From: an uncultured Burkholderiales bacterium
Lineage (GTDB): Bacteria > Pseudomonadota > Gammaproteobacteria > Burkholderiales > Burkholderiaceae_C
DNA length: 41,608 nt
Reading direction: 5' to 3'
Assembly (NCBI GenBank): GCA_903828695.1
Contig: CAIKNE010000057.1
Coordinates: 1-41,608, forward strand
Part shown: positions 8,604-16,910 of the stretch, in pieces
Position numbering within the stretch: position 1 is the stretch's first letter
Layout of the letters: every line of letters begins with the position of its first letter
The notes under the pieces: generated by a model
Database searches by the model: none
What the model saw: only the letters and a program-made list of their open reading frames with translations
What the model was told of the DNA's origin: nothing
Position numbers and translations under genes: made by a program

Positions 8604-9485
8604 ATGAGTAGTACTTCCCACGGCGGAACGCCCTATTATTTTGTGCCCGAGCCTTCACGCCATCCCGCGAGTGCAGCCTTTGGATTGTTCTTTGTAATCC
8701 TCGGCGCAAGTCAGTGGGTTAACGATGTATCTTGGGGCAAGTACGCACTGTTCTTTGGACTGGCGGTTTGGTTATTCGTGTTATTCCAGTGGTTTAGCGA
8801 ATCCATTTCCGAGAGCCAAAACGGTCAATACGGACGCAAAATTGATTTGTCCTTCCGGTGGAGTATGAGTTGGTTTATTTTCTCGGAAGTGATGTTCTTT
8901 GGAGCGTTTTTCTCTGCGCTTTGGTGGATGAGAGTCCACTCAGTGCCAGCCCTTGGAAACTTAAGTAACGCCGTTTTATGGCCTGAATTCAAATCTGTAT
9001 GGCCCACAGCTGCGCCAGGCGTAACGGCTTCACCTGCCAATATCATTGAGCCGTTTCAGACAATGACACCCTTTTGGTTGCCGACCATCAACACTGCATT
9101 GCTACTCAGTTCTGGAATCACAATCACTATCGCCCACAACCTCTTTAGAGCCAATGACAGAAAAAACACCATCATCTTTATGTGGTTGACTGTTCTTTTG
9201 GGAATGGTTTTCTTGGGTGTCCAGGGTTACGAGTACCATCATGCCTATACAGAGATGAACTTGAAGCTCACATCGGGTGCCTACGGCTCAACGTTCTTTA
9301 TGTTGACCGGTTTTCACGGTTTCCACGTGTTCATGGGTATGTTGATGCTACTGATCATCACGCTTCGCCTACAAAAAGGACACTTTACACCTGAACAGCA
9401 CTTCGGTTTCGAGGGGGCAGCTTGGTACTGGCACTTTGTTGACGTTGTTTGGTTAGGGCTGTACATTTTGGTTTACTGGATGTAA
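8604..9485 (+). CDS. coxC: Cytochrome c oxidase subunit III
   Basis: Subunit III stabilises the oxidase core and proton uptake. The 293-residue product has about seven membrane helices and the subunit III signatures HGGTPYYFVPEPSRHP at the start, SEVMFFGAFFSALWW in helix 3, and FHGFHVFMG plus WYWHFVDVVWLGLYILVYW at the end. AGGAG precedes the ATG. It ends the first transcriptional block of the cox locus: a strong hairpin terminator lies 30 nt after its stop. Confidence 0.97.
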   Translation: MSSTSHGGTPYYFVPEPSRHPASAAFGLFFVILGASQWVNDVSWGKYALFFGLAVWLFVLFQWFSESISESQNGQYGRKIDLSFRWSMSWFIFSEVMFFGAFFSALWWMRVHSVPALGNLSNAVLWPEFKSVWPTAAPGVTASPANIIEPFQTMTPFWLPTINTALLLSSGITITIAHNLFRANDRKNTIIFMWLTVLLGMVFLGVQGYEYHHAYTEMNLKLTSGAYGSTFFMLTGFHGFHVFMGMLMLLIITLRLQKGHFTPEQHFGFEGAAWYWHFVDVVWLGLYILVYWM

Positions 9486-9514
9486 TGCAGTCGATCCCAA
9501 GATAGACTCAAACA

Positions 9515-9540
9515 ACAAAGGCCGCTTGAGCGGCCTTTGT
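9515..9540 (+). terminator. Hairpin terminator after coxC
   Basis: A perfect 11-bp inverted repeat (ACAAAGGCCGC / GCGGCCTTTGT) with a TTGA loop. It starts 30 nt after the coxC stop and precedes the convergent DUF2909 gene. The run of T within the right arm makes it usable as an intrinsic terminator for coxC. Confidence 0.75.
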
Positions 9541-9640
9541 CACTTATTAAGAAAGTATTTTGTTGAATGTAAAAGGACAATCCTGCTGCGGGACAGTGCC
9601 TTGTTGTTCTTTAAAGGGAATGATGTACTGAGGGAATTCT

Positions 9641-9862
9641 TTACTGACCGACTTGTATGCCTGTAGGCTGTATATAGCCTAATTTCCAAGAAACCAAAAT
9701 ACAAATAAAGAGTAAAACCGAAAAGCCAATTCTGAATGCCAGTGCCTTGGCCATTCGACTTGTTTTGGGTTTACCGTCTTGACCATCTTTGATCATGAAA
9801 TACAGTGCTCCGCCTAAGCTTGCGATAATGGCGATGAATGCGGTGATGACTATGATTTCCAT
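9641..9862 (-). CDS. DUF2909 twin-transmembrane protein
   Basis: A 73-residue protein with two hydrophobic helices (MEIIVITAFIAIIASLGGALYF, then the segment around FRIGFSVLLFICILVSW) joined by a charged loop (KDGQDGKPKTSRMAK). It matches the DUF2909 'twin transmembrane protein' shape, which recurs between coxC and SURF1 on the opposite strand in Burkholderiales. The start at MEII (9862) is preferred; a longer in-frame version would run into SURF1. It diverges from SURF1 with only about 15 nt between starts. Function unknown. Confidence 0.78.
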   Translation of the reverse strand: MEIIVITAFIAIIASLGGALYFMIKDGQDGKPKTSRMAKALAFRIGFSVLLFICILVSWKLGYIQPTGIQVGQ

Positions 9863-9877
9863 AATAGGGATTATCTC

Positions 9878-10756
9878 TTGAAAATGCCTTTTAATTTGCA
9901 GACGGAACTTCAAAATAGTTCGACTCCAACCACCTCTCCCCTTCAACGTCTGGTGATTGGTGTGGTTGCGCTGTTGGGTGTGGTTGCGACTTTAATGCTA
10001 GGGCAGTGGCAATTGGCAAGGGGGGATCAAAAAGTTCAAATTCAAGAACAATTGACGAAGCAAATGAGTCTACCCGCGTTGGAGCAGCAAGAGTTCATTG
10101 GGCTATCAGAGGCTGAAAAGAGTGCTTACCTGAACCGGCGCATCAACTTGAATGGTCAATGGATCGAGTCAATGACTATATACCTTGCTAACCGATCACA
10201 CGCAGGTAGATCCGGCTTTTGGGTGATGACTCCTTTAAGAGTCAATACTTCTGACGTGGTGATGGTAGAGCGAGGTTGGGTTGCTTGGAATCCGGCTAAT
10301 CCTTCTGAAAAGCCCGTAAGCGTGCAAACTCCCCTCGGGCGCGTTAACATTGAGGCTCTGGTTGTTGAGCCGCCCTCCAAGATGCTGGAGTTGTGGGGGG
10401 CAACTGCAAGTGCGAGTGCGAGTGCGAGTGCGAGTGCGAGTGCAACTACTAGCACTGAAAGGGAGGGTGCCGCGGATGCCCAAGCCCCTTCGAGTCAAAA
10501 TTACACGGCAAGTGCAATTTGGCAAAATTTCGATTTGAATTTATTTGAAGCACAAACTGGTATCCAACTACGTGCAGTGGTGCATCAACTGGGAGCCCCT
10601 TCTGAGGGCTTAGTCAGGGAGCTTCCAGCGCAAGGAGTCAGTGCAGATAGAAATTTTGGTTATGCAGTGCAGTGGTTTTTGTTAAGCGCACTCATTGCAG
10701 TTCTTTACTTATGGTTTCAATGGATTAAACCGCGTATACATGCAAGAAAACTCTAA
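9878..10756 (+). CDS. SURF1-family cytochrome oxidase assembly protein
   Basis: SURF1 (Shy1) proteins help form the heme a3/CuB centre in subunit I. The 292-residue product has the expected two membrane anchors: the segment around VIGVVALLGVVATLMLGQWQLARGD near the N-terminus, and VQWFLLSALIAVLYLWFQW at the C-terminus. Family motifs LGQWQLARG, VNIEALVVEP and NFGYAVQWF are present. A low-complexity Ala-Ser block (about residues 176-190) encoded by a hexanucleotide repeat sits in the periplasmic loop. The TTG at 9878 has AGGGA 7 nt upstream; an ATG two codons later is the alternative. The end overlaps the next gene by 17 nt. Confidence 0.93.
   Translation: MKMPFNLQTELQNSSTPTTSPLQRLVIGVVALLGVVATLMLGQWQLARGDQKVQIQEQLTKQMSLPALEQQEFIGLSEAEKSAYLNRRINLNGQWIESMTIYLANRSHAGRSGFWVMTPLRVNTSDVVMVERGWVAWNPANPSEKPVSVQTPLGRVNIEALVVEPPSKMLELWGATASASASASASASATTSTEREGAADAQAPSSQNYTASAIWQNFDLNLFEAQTGIQLRAVVHQLGAPSEGLVRELPAQGVSADRNFGYAVQWFLLSALIAVLYLWFQWIKPRIHARKL
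10409..10443 (+). repeat. In-frame hexanucleotide microsatellite in SURF1
   Basis: Five perfect tandem AGTGCG units plus a sixth imperfect one (AGTGCA). They encode alternating Ser-Ala in the periplasmic loop of SURF1. Because the unit is six bases, gain or loss of copies keeps the reading frame and changes only loop length. Confidence 0.9.
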
Positions 10757-11561
10757 ACAACCTAATGAGAGCACCGTCAGTGATCATCCTTTATCGATGA
10801 CAGTTTACGATTTGCCCAACCCAAACGATTTGCTCCAAGTGGACTCCAAACGAACCATGAGGGGTCGCCTCTTTATGATGGGAGTCTTGATCATATGCGC
10901 AGCCCCGGTCGTTTTGTCCTATCTCACTTATTACATCATTCGTCCCACTTCATTTAAAAGTTACGGCGAACTCATTCAACCAACACTTCCCATTCCATCG
11001 ATCCAAGAACGCGTGCTAATGCATCCGGCAAGTGACTCAGCAAGCGAATTGATCAACTTAAGTCAGCTGAAGGGACAGTGGCTGCTTGTCAGCGTAGGCG
11101 ACTCAGGTTGCAACAGTGTTTGTCAACACAATCTTTATTTTCAAAGACAAATCCATACCGCACTCGGCAAAGAGCGTGACCGTGTTGACCGCGTTTGGTT
11201 GGTCACAGGGGAGGGCGCAATTGCACCGGAAGTTTTAAAGGGATTGGGGGATGCTTGGGTCATTAGGGTGTCAAAGTCAGATCTATCTAAGTGGCTTGCA
11301 CCGGGTGCGAACCAATTACTAGAGGATCACTTGTATTTGGTGGACCCCATGGGTGAGTGGATGATGCGCTTTCCGCCGTACTTGGGTATCGATACAGCCC
11401 CCAAATTGCGCAGAGATTTAGAGCGCCTCTTAAGGGCATCAGAGAGTTGGGATTTGCCCGGACGTAGCGTGTTACCTAAGGGTACTTTTGAAGAGCCTAA
11501 TCCCCCAGAGCATCAGACCCATCCCATTCCCAGTCAGCCCAATGTCAGTGAGAAACGCTAG
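10740..11561 (+). CDS. Membrane-anchored SCO/thioredoxin-like protein of the cox operon
   Basis: A 273-residue protein with a cytoplasmic N-terminus, one membrane helix (about residues 41-62, LFMMGVLIICAAPVVLSYLTYYI) and a periplasmic domain. It has a CXXXC pair (C124 and C128, in GCNSVC) placed as in SCO copper chaperones, and a downstream LYLVDPMGEWMMRFPPYLG strand resembling the thioredoxin-fold region. The SCO histidine is not obvious. Genes of this type recur between SURF1 and ctaA in betaproteobacteria. Its exact role is unproven; thiol or copper handling during oxidase assembly is inferred. The ATG at 10740 lies inside the SURF1 end; a later ATG near 10798 is possible. Confidence 0.75.
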   Translation: MQENSKQPNESTVSDHPLSMTVYDLPNPNDLLQVDSKRTMRGRLFMMGVLIICAAPVVLSYLTYYIIRPTSFKSYGELIQPTLPIPSIQERVLMHPASDSASELINLSQLKGQWLLVSVGDSGCNSVCQHNLYFQRQIHTALGKERDRVDRVWLVTGEGAIAPEVLKGLGDAWVIRVSKSDLSKWLAPGANQLLEDHLYLVDPMGEWMMRFPPYLGIDTAPKLRRDLERLLRASESWDLPGRSVLPKGTFEEPNPPEHQTHPIPSQPNVSEKR

Positions 11562-12941
11562 ATGATCACCAGTGCTTCTTTGGTTAATTTGGCGCCAGTC
11601 TTAAACGTAGCGCTCATGGGCTTTATTGTTGCCCTTGGTCCCCTTTGTTGGGTTTGGTTGAAGACTCGGCGCAATCACATGCTTTACTTGCCCGATCAGC
11701 AGGCGTTGGGAACAGCGCGAACCGCGGATGAAGGGTTGCAGCAATTGCGAAGCCGCCAACGTTTGTTACTCTTATCGCAAATCACTTTGTTTTTAACCTT
11801 TGATCTGCTGATCTTTGGTGCCTTTACCCGCTTGACCGATTCAGGCCTGGGTTGTCCGGACTGGCCCGGGTGCTATGGTCACGCCAGTCCAAGCGGCGCA
11901 GATGCGATGATCCAGGGAGCACAAGCGCTCATGCCTACGGGCCCTGTCACCCACCTCAAAGCTTGGATCGAGATGATTCATCGTTACTTGGCGACAGGTG
12001 TTGGTGTTTTGATATTGACTATTGCACTATTTACCGTATCTCAAAAGTATCCAAAACAATTAAAAGTAGAAAGCCTGATTATTTTGCTTTGGGTCTGTGT
12101 ACAAGGGGCTTTTGGTGCATTCACTGTGACGATGCGTTTGTTCCCCGCTGTGGTGACGATGCATTTATTAGGGGCAATCGTACTTTTGATCCTTCTTACA
12201 CGTTATGCAATGGCGCAAAGGGCTTGGGTGGATTCGACCCTGAGCGGACTTAAGGATGTTGTGGATCATGTGCACCGTCAATCCAGCACTGACTCTGGTT
12301 ATTCAAAGCACCTGGATAAGGCGGCACAAGCGCTCAGCAAAGTGAGTCAAAGCAGCGCAAACGTTGACACTCATCCTTATTTTTACCCATTGCTGCTCAC
12401 AGGCGTGATCCTTGTGATCATGCAGATTGCGCTAGGGGGTTGGGTAAGCACAAACTACGCAGTGACGGCTTGCACCAGTTTTCCAATGTGCCAAAACAGC
12501 TGGTGGCCTTTGATGAACTTTGCCCAGGGGTTTGAGATCTGGCGACCCCTTGGACTCACATCGATGGGTTCGAACATTGATTTTGAGGCCTTAACGGCCA
12601 TTCACTACACACACCGCTTAACGGCATATGTGGTGTTTGGTTTTGTGTGTGCGCTCGGATTTGTACTTCGAAGGGATGAGAAATACAAAACACTGGGTCA
12701 GCTGCTTTGGCTTTTGATTGCGCTTCAAGTGTTGACGGGTATCTCTAACGTCATCTTCCAGTGGCCTTTGATTGCAGCGGTGATGCACACGGGAGGCGCA
12801 GCTGCATTGGGGATTGTCTTGACAGTAGGGTTGATGATGGCCAAATCTTCGCCCGCTAACCCTAACCCTAACCCCACGCAGGGGCATAAGGTAGGGGAAG
12901 TCGATTCCCAGTCCATTGATCTACCCAAGGGTTCGCTATGA
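11562..12941 (+). CDS. ctaA: Heme A synthase (CtaA/COX15)
   Basis: CtaA oxidises heme O to heme A in the membrane. The 459-residue product has about eight membrane helices and the conserved histidines in [41 protein letters not shown] and [13 protein letters not shown]. It also has the paired-cysteine loop [14 protein letters not shown] and a second ([15 protein letters not shown]). A hydrophilic insert at about residues 223-270 (rich in S, D, Q) separates the two four-helix halves. The C-terminus has an NPNPNP tail encoded by CTAACC repeats. The start directly abuts the previous stop, and the end overlaps ctaB (ATGA). Confidence 0.96.
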   Translation: MITSASLVNLAPVLNVALMGFIVALGPLCWVWLKTRRNHMLYLPDQQALGTARTADEGLQQLRSRQRLLLLSQITLFLTFDLLIFGAFTRLTDSGLGCPDWPGCYGHASPSGADAMIQGAQALMPTGPVTHLKAWIEMIHRYLATGVGVLILTIALFTVSQKYPKQLKVESLIILLWVCVQGAFGAFTVTMRLFPAVVTMHLLGAIVLLILLTRYAMAQRAWVDSTLSGLKDVVDHVHRQSSTDSGYSKHLDKAAQALSKVSQSSANVDTHPYFYPLLLTGVILVIMQIALGGWVSTNYAVTACTSFPMCQNSWWPLMNFAQGFEIWRPLGLTSMGSNIDFEALTAIHYTHRLTAYVVFGFVCALGFVLRRDEKYKTLGQLLWLLIALQVLTGISNVIFQWPLIAAVMHTGGAAALGIVLTVGLMMAKSSPANPNPNPTQGHKVGEVDSQSIDLPKGSL

Positions 12942-13828
12942 GAGTGGATGCTTTTTTCTCAGTCGCCAAATGGCGTCAATACAACACGCTAACCAAGCCG
13001 CGTGTCATTCAGTTGATCGTATTTTGCGCGCTCATAGGCATGGTCCTCGCTGTGCCCGGGGTACCTTCTTGGGCGGACATACGTTTGGGCGGCGTGGCTT
13101 GTTTAGGTATTTGGTTGGTCGCAGGCGCTGCAGCCGCGTTTAACTGCTTGGTCGAGAAAGCCATTGATGCAAGAATGAAGCGAACCTCTTGGCGGCCCAC
13201 AGCGAGAGGGGAAATTGCAGACTACGAAACTGCGATGTTATCGATGGTGCTTGGAGCATTAGGTTGTATCGTGCTATATGTCTGGGTCAACCCAATCACG
13301 ATGGTGCTGACGTTTGCAACTTTTGTGGGCTATGCGGTCATATACACCGTTATATTGAAACCCATGACACCTCAAAATATCGTGATCGGAGGCGCCTCTG
13401 GTGCCATGCCCCCTGTACTGGGGTGGGCTGCAATGACGGGGGATGTTGGACCGGAGGCGTTGATTTTATTTTTAATTATTTTTCTGTGGACGCCCCCTCA
13501 CTTTTGGGCGCTTGCACTATACAGGGTTGAAGACTACAAGAAAGCGGGACTGCCCATGTTGCCCGTAACCCATGGCAATCAGTTCACGCGCCTACAGATA
13601 CTGCTCTACACATTTGTGTTGATGGCTGCATGTTTGATGCCCTTTGCCTACCGAATGAGTGGGTGGCTTTATTTAATCGTGGCTTTGGTTTTGTCGATTT
13701 GGTTTTGTGTTTACGCTTTTGCTTTATGGCGCAATTACTCAGATGAGCTTGCTCGCAAAACCTTTAGATTTTCACTTTACCATTTGAGTTTCTTATTTCT
13801 AGCCCTTTTGGTTGATCACTATATTTAA
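12938..13828 (+). CDS. ctaB: Protoheme IX farnesyltransferase (heme O synthase)
   Basis: CtaB adds the farnesyl group to protoheme, giving heme O for CtaA. The 296-residue product has the UbiA-family features: about nine membrane helices, a first aspartate-rich motif as [15 protein letters not shown], the [21 protein letters not shown] segment, and the second loop ([23 protein letters not shown]). It overlaps the ctaA stop by four bases, so the pair is translationally coupled. SCO follows 24 nt later. Confidence 0.97.
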   Translation: MRVDAFFSVAKWRQYNTLTKPRVIQLIVFCALIGMVLAVPGVPSWADIRLGGVACLGIWLVAGAAAAFNCLVEKAIDARMKRTSWRPTARGEIADYETAMLSMVLGALGCIVLYVWVNPITMVLTFATFVGYAVIYTVILKPMTPQNIVIGGASGAMPPVLGWAAMTGDVGPEALILFLIIFLWTPPHFWALALYRVEDYKKAGLPMLPVTHGNQFTRLQILLYTFVLMAACLMPFAYRMSGWLYLIVALVLSIWFCVYAFALWRNYSDELARKTFRFSLYHLSFLFLALLVDHYI

Positions 13829-13852
13829 TACCCCTGTGGTGAATGTGAATTT

Positions 13853-14446
13853 ATGAAAACGATTTTCAGATCTTTGCTGTGTCTACTTATTGCTGTAGTA
13901 GCCGCTTGCTCGCCCAAGCTGACATTTAAGAGTGTCGATATCACGGGGGCAGACTACGCCCAGGGATTTGTCTTCAAAGATCAAGAGGGACGCAACCGAA
14001 GCCTATCGGACTTTAAAGGGCAAGTGGTAGCGCTTTTTTTTGGCTACACCCAGTGTCCCGATGTTTGCCCAACGACGCTTGCTGAGTTTGCAAAAATAAA
14101 ATCAGATTTAGGCGCATCAGGCTCGAAGTTGCAAATTCTTTTCGTATCCGTAGATCCTGAGCGTGATACGCCTGAAGTATTGAAGGCGTATATGGCCAAT
14201 TTTGATCCTGGTTTCCTAGGATACAGTCCAGCCCCCGCAGAATTAGAGCAAATCACCAAGAGCTTTAAGATCTATTACAAAAGGGTTGCCAGTACCGCTC
14301 AAGATCCAAAGATTTATACGGTGGATCACTCTGCAGGCACTTATCTCTTTGATACTCAGGGAAGAATAAGACTCTTTAGCCGCTATGGGATGCCCGCAGA
14401 TGAGTTAATGCAGGACATCAATGCCTTGTTGAAAGAGGGCTCTTGA
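13853..14446 (+). CDS. SCO1/SenC copper chaperone lipoprotein
   Basis: SCO proteins deliver copper to CuA of subunit II and act as thiol reductants. The 197-residue product has a lipoprotein signal (LLIAVVAAC, lipobox VAAC), a thioredoxin fold with the copper motif CPDVC (C68, C72) in GYTQCPDVCPTTL, and the third ligand H159 in YTVDHSAGTYLFD. FVSVDPERDTPE is also family-typical. It is the last gene of the cox block and converges on rpoH, with a large hairpin between them. Confidence 0.96.
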   Translation: MKTIFRSLLCLLIAVVAACSPKLTFKSVDITGADYAQGFVFKDQEGRNRSLSDFKGQVVALFFGYTQCPDVCPTTLAEFAKIKSDLGASGSKLQILFVSVDPERDTPEVLKAYMANFDPGFLGYSPAPAELEQITKSFKIYYKRVASTAQDPKIYTVDHSAGTYLFDTQGRIRLFSRYGMPADELMQDINALLKEGS

Positions 14447-14535
14447 GCGTTTAGCGCGGGTAAGTGGTAAGAGGCTAAGGGTTTAGAGCCGTTCAAGCGC
14501 GTCAAGCGTTTGAAGGAAGGAGGTTCAACTTTTAC

Positions 14536-14589
14536 AAGGGCAAAGGTTAGCTTGAGCTTAACCTTAAGCTCAACCGTAACCTGCCCTTC
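14536..14589. terminator. Large imperfect hairpin between convergent SCO and rpoH
   Basis: Centred on a perfect 10-bp inverted repeat (TTGAGCTTAA, CC loop, TTAAGCTCAA). It is extended outward by GGTTA/TAACC and AAGGGC/GCCCTT with small internal loops. It lies after the SCO stop and ends at the rpoH stop, so it could end transcription from both sides. No good T-run follows on either strand. Confidence 0.5.
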
Positions 14590-15538
14590 AAGCAAACTCG
14601 CTTAACGTGGTGCGCATTTTCTTCATGGCTGCAGTTTCGATTTGGCGAATTCTCTCGGCACTGACTCCAAACTCCTGTGCAAGTTCGTGTAGGGTCATCC
14701 CACCTGAGCCGTCATCATTGACTTTAAGCCAACGTTCTTCAACAATCTTTCTGCTTCGCTCGTCCAGTGCTTTGAGGGCGCACGTAATCCCGTCGCCCGA
14801 CATAAAGTCACGCTCATGAGATTCGATGACAGCAGTTGGCTCATTGTGAATATCAGTGAGATAGGAGATGGGTCCATAGGTCTCGTCCCCGTCATCACTT
14901 GGGCTAGGGTCTAAGATGACATCGCCGCCTGACATGCGTGTTTCCATCTCAATGACTTCTTCACGTTTGACGTTCAGATCCTTTGCCATTGAGTCGATTT
15001 GCGCTTCAGTTAAACACTCGCGGTGAGTGGGCGCGTCAGTGTTGGTGCCTTCGTCTGATTTGAAGCCTTGCTTCATGGACCTAAGGTTGAAGAAGAGTTT
15101 GCGCTGCGCTTTGGTCGTAGCAACTTTAACCATTCTCCAGTTGCGCAAAATGTATTCGTGAATCTCTGCTTTGATCCAGTGCATTGCATAACTCACCAAA
15201 CGAACGCCTTGGTCTGGATCGAAGCGGCGTACCGCTTTCATCAGTCCAATGTTGCCCTCTTGAATCAAATCAGCGTGGGGCAAACCGTAACCCAAGTATT
15301 GGCGGGAGACTGAGACAACAAGTCTCAGGTGGGACATGATCAACTTACCTGCGGCCTCTAAGTCATTGGTCTCTTTGAGTTTGCGTGCGAACTCTTGTTC
15401 CTGCTCTAAGGTGAGCATGGGTAAACGGTTCACAGCAGAGATATAGGCATCCAAGTTTCCTAATGGCGGCACCAATGCCCATGGGTTGGCTACCGATGCG
15501 CTTGTGGATCCTGGATTAGCTAGGCTTAGATTAGTCAT
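14588..15538 (-). CDS. rpoH: Heat-shock sigma factor RpoH (sigma-32)
   Basis: RpoH directs RNA polymerase to heat-shock promoters. The 316-residue product has sigma-70 region 2 (HLRLVVSVSRQYLGYG, DLIQEGNIGLMKAVRRFDP, VSYAMHWIKAEI), the RpoH box (QRKLFFNLR) that separates this group from other sigma factors, and a region 4 helix-turn-helix (LHELAQEFGVSAERIRQIE). AGAGGAG precedes the ATG. A perfect CIRCE operator lies 36 nt upstream, and its cognate repressor gene hrcA is about 19 kb away in this window, so transcriptional repression by HrcA is likely in addition to any post-transcriptional control. The gene is monocistronic as far as visible. Confidence 0.97.
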   Translation of the reverse strand: MTNLSLANPGSTSASVANPWALVPPLGNLDAYISAVNRLPMLTLEQEQEFARKLKETNDLEAAGKLIMSHLRLVVSVSRQYLGYGLPHADLIQEGNIGLMKAVRRFDPDQGVRLVSYAMHWIKAEIHEYILRNWRMVKVATTKAQRKLFFNLRSMKQGFKSDEGTNTDAPTHRECLTEAQIDSMAKDLNVKREEVIEMETRMSGGDVILDPSPSDDGDETYGPISYLTDIHNEPTAVIESHERDFMSGDGITCALKALDERSRKIVEERWLKVNDDGSGGMTLHELAQEFGVSAERIRQIETAAMKKMRTTLSEFA

Positions 15539-15570
15539 ATATAAGTACTCCTCTTGAATACGTTAACCTC

Positions 15571-15579
15571 ATTTTAGCA
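15571..15579 (-). promoter_or_regulatory. Possible extended -10 of rpoH overlapping CIRCE
   Basis: On the minus strand TGCTAAAAT reads as an extended -10 element (TGnTAAAAT) that shares bases with the downstream CIRCE arm. HrcA bound there would block polymerase directly. No clear -35 is present. The leader would be about 25 nt and contain the AGAGGAG ribosome site. Confidence 0.4.
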
Positions 15580-15600
15580 CTCAGGGCTTTAGAGTGCTAA
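15574..15600 (-). promoter_or_regulatory. CIRCE operator (HrcA binding site) upstream of rpoH
   Basis: TTAGCACTC, a 9-nt spacer, then GAGTGCTAA: both arms match the CIRCE consensus at all nine positions with the canonical spacing. It lies 36 nt before the rpoH start. HrcA, which binds CIRCE, is encoded at 34677. Confidence 0.95.
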
Positions 15601-15862
15601 TTAAAACCACCTCAAGCATAGGGTTAACTAGGGGGTGGTGGTGCTTTGTTGATATATTAAACAAAGTTAATCTATAAGTATTGATTAAAATCACAAATCA
15701 TCACTTAATTAATATTTAATATTAGTATTTATTGATTAAGTTTTTGTGAGCTCCGTAACCCCCCCCACAGTTCACTGCCCATCCAAACTGATCTAGCCCC
15801 GCGCGTGGAGCGCGGTTGAAGTCATTGATTGAGATTTTTTAGTGGATTTGCTCCATTAAGCC
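15601..15862. other. Non-coding gap between rpoH and the TctC-like gene
   Basis: No ORF is supported. Contents from left to right: a G-rich stretch near 15630; a very AT-rich block (about 15650-15745) with two direct TATTGATTAA copies, which could hold an upstream rpoH promoter; a run of eight C near 15759-15766; and a short GC hairpin (CCGCGC/GCGCGG, 15799-15815) that may end the minus-strand TctC-like transcript but lacks a T-run. Confidence 0.6.
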
Positions 15863-16861
15863 TTAATTATCCAATTCAATATTTCTGTCTTTTGCAAGCT
15901 TGGTCCAGCGGGCTAGATCTGATTTAATGTATTGTGCAAACTGATCGGAAGTCATCGGCATGGGTTCGACCGCTTCCACTGACATTTTCTCCTTCAAATC
16001 GGGTTCGCTCAAAGCTATTTTCAACGTCTCATTGAGTCGGCGAACTACTGCAGGTGCCATTCCAGCGGGTCCGCACACACCGTACCACTGAAGCGCTGTA
16101 AACCCCTTAAGACCTGACTCCTCTAAGGTTGGGATATCTTTGAGCTGGGTATTTCTGGTCGTGCCCGTCACTGCTATAGCCCTCACACGGCCTGAGCGGA
16201 TGTGCGGCAGCGCTGCAGCCAGACCGGGGAACATGGCCTGAATTTGGCCTCCCATCAAATCATTAAAGGCCGGAGCAATTCCTTTGTAAGGAATGTGAAC
16301 AATGGGACTGTCTTGGACTTGTTTGAAGAGCTCCATGATGAGGTGGGTCAAGGAGCCCTGTCCTGAAGATCCGTAACTGACTTGGGAGGGATTTTTCTTG
16401 ATGTAATCGATGAACTCTTTGAGGTTTTTGGCAGGTACGCTTGGGTGAACAACCAGTACATTGGGCGTTCCACCGATCATGCCTATCGGAGTGAAATCTT
16501 TGATAGGGTCGTAAGGTAAGTTCTTTCGGGTTGCGGGGCTAGTCCCAAGCGTTGCAACATAACCTTGCATGAGCGTATAACCATCAGGGGCGGACTTGGC
16601 CGTGTTTTGACACGCAATGACGCCGCCACCTCCGCCCTCATTGTCAACAATCATCGCTTGACCCAGAGCGCGGCCCCAGCGCTCACATACAGTCCTACCA
16701 ATCATGTCGCTGCCACCGCCTGCCGAGACCGGCACGATATATTTGATGGGCTTGTTGGGGTAGGGGGCTTCAGCCAGAGCGTTGTCCGAGCATGAACCGA
16801 AAAGACCAGTCGTAAGACCAGTTGCACCAAGTAAAGTTTTAAGGGTAGTACGACGTTTCAT
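15863..16861 (-). CDS. TctC/Bug-family tripartite tricarboxylate receptor
   Basis: A periplasmic solute-binding protein of the Bug (TctC) family, expanded in Burkholderiales, that binds small carboxylates or related compounds. From the ATG at 16861 the product is 332 residues. It has an N-terminal MKRRTTLKTLLG signal with an RR pair and a predicted cut after NALA. The family opening follows (YPNKPIKYIVPVSAGGGSDMIGR), with LPYDPIKDFTPIGMIG and GSSGQGSLTHLIMELFK as further family segments. No tctA or tctB permease genes are beside it, so it is an orphan receptor, as is common for this family. The ligand cannot be predicted. An in-frame TTG five codons upstream is an unlikely start. Confidence 0.9.
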   Translation of the reverse strand: MKRRTTLKTLLGATGLTTGLFGSCSDNALAEAPYPNKPIKYIVPVSAGGGSDMIGRTVCERWGRALGQAMIVDNEGGGGGVIACQNTAKSAPDGYTLMQGYVATLGTSPATRKNLPYDPIKDFTPIGMIGGTPNVLVVHPSVPAKNLKEFIDYIKKNPSQVSYGSSGQGSLTHLIMELFKQVQDSPIVHIPYKGIAPAFNDLMGGQIQAMFPGLAAALPHIRSGRVRAIAVTGTTRNTQLKDIPTLEESGLKGFTALQWYGVCGPAGMAPAVVRRLNETLKIALSEPDLKEKMSVEAVEPMPMTSDQFAQYIKSDLARWTKLAKDRNIELDN

Positions 16862-16910
16862 TTTGAAGGTTTCCAATTCAAATACAAAAATTTTGCTGTT
16901 CTCAAATCAA

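Noticed and set aside
10235-10525. Minus-strand ORFs with RTRTRT or ALALAL repeats opposite SURF1
   Set aside because: They are antisense readings of the hexanucleotide repeat, with no start signal or family resemblance.
12856-12876. CTAACC repeats resembling telomeric sequence
   Set aside because: Three imperfect units in frame inside ctaA encoding an Asn-Pro tail; too short and in a coding region.
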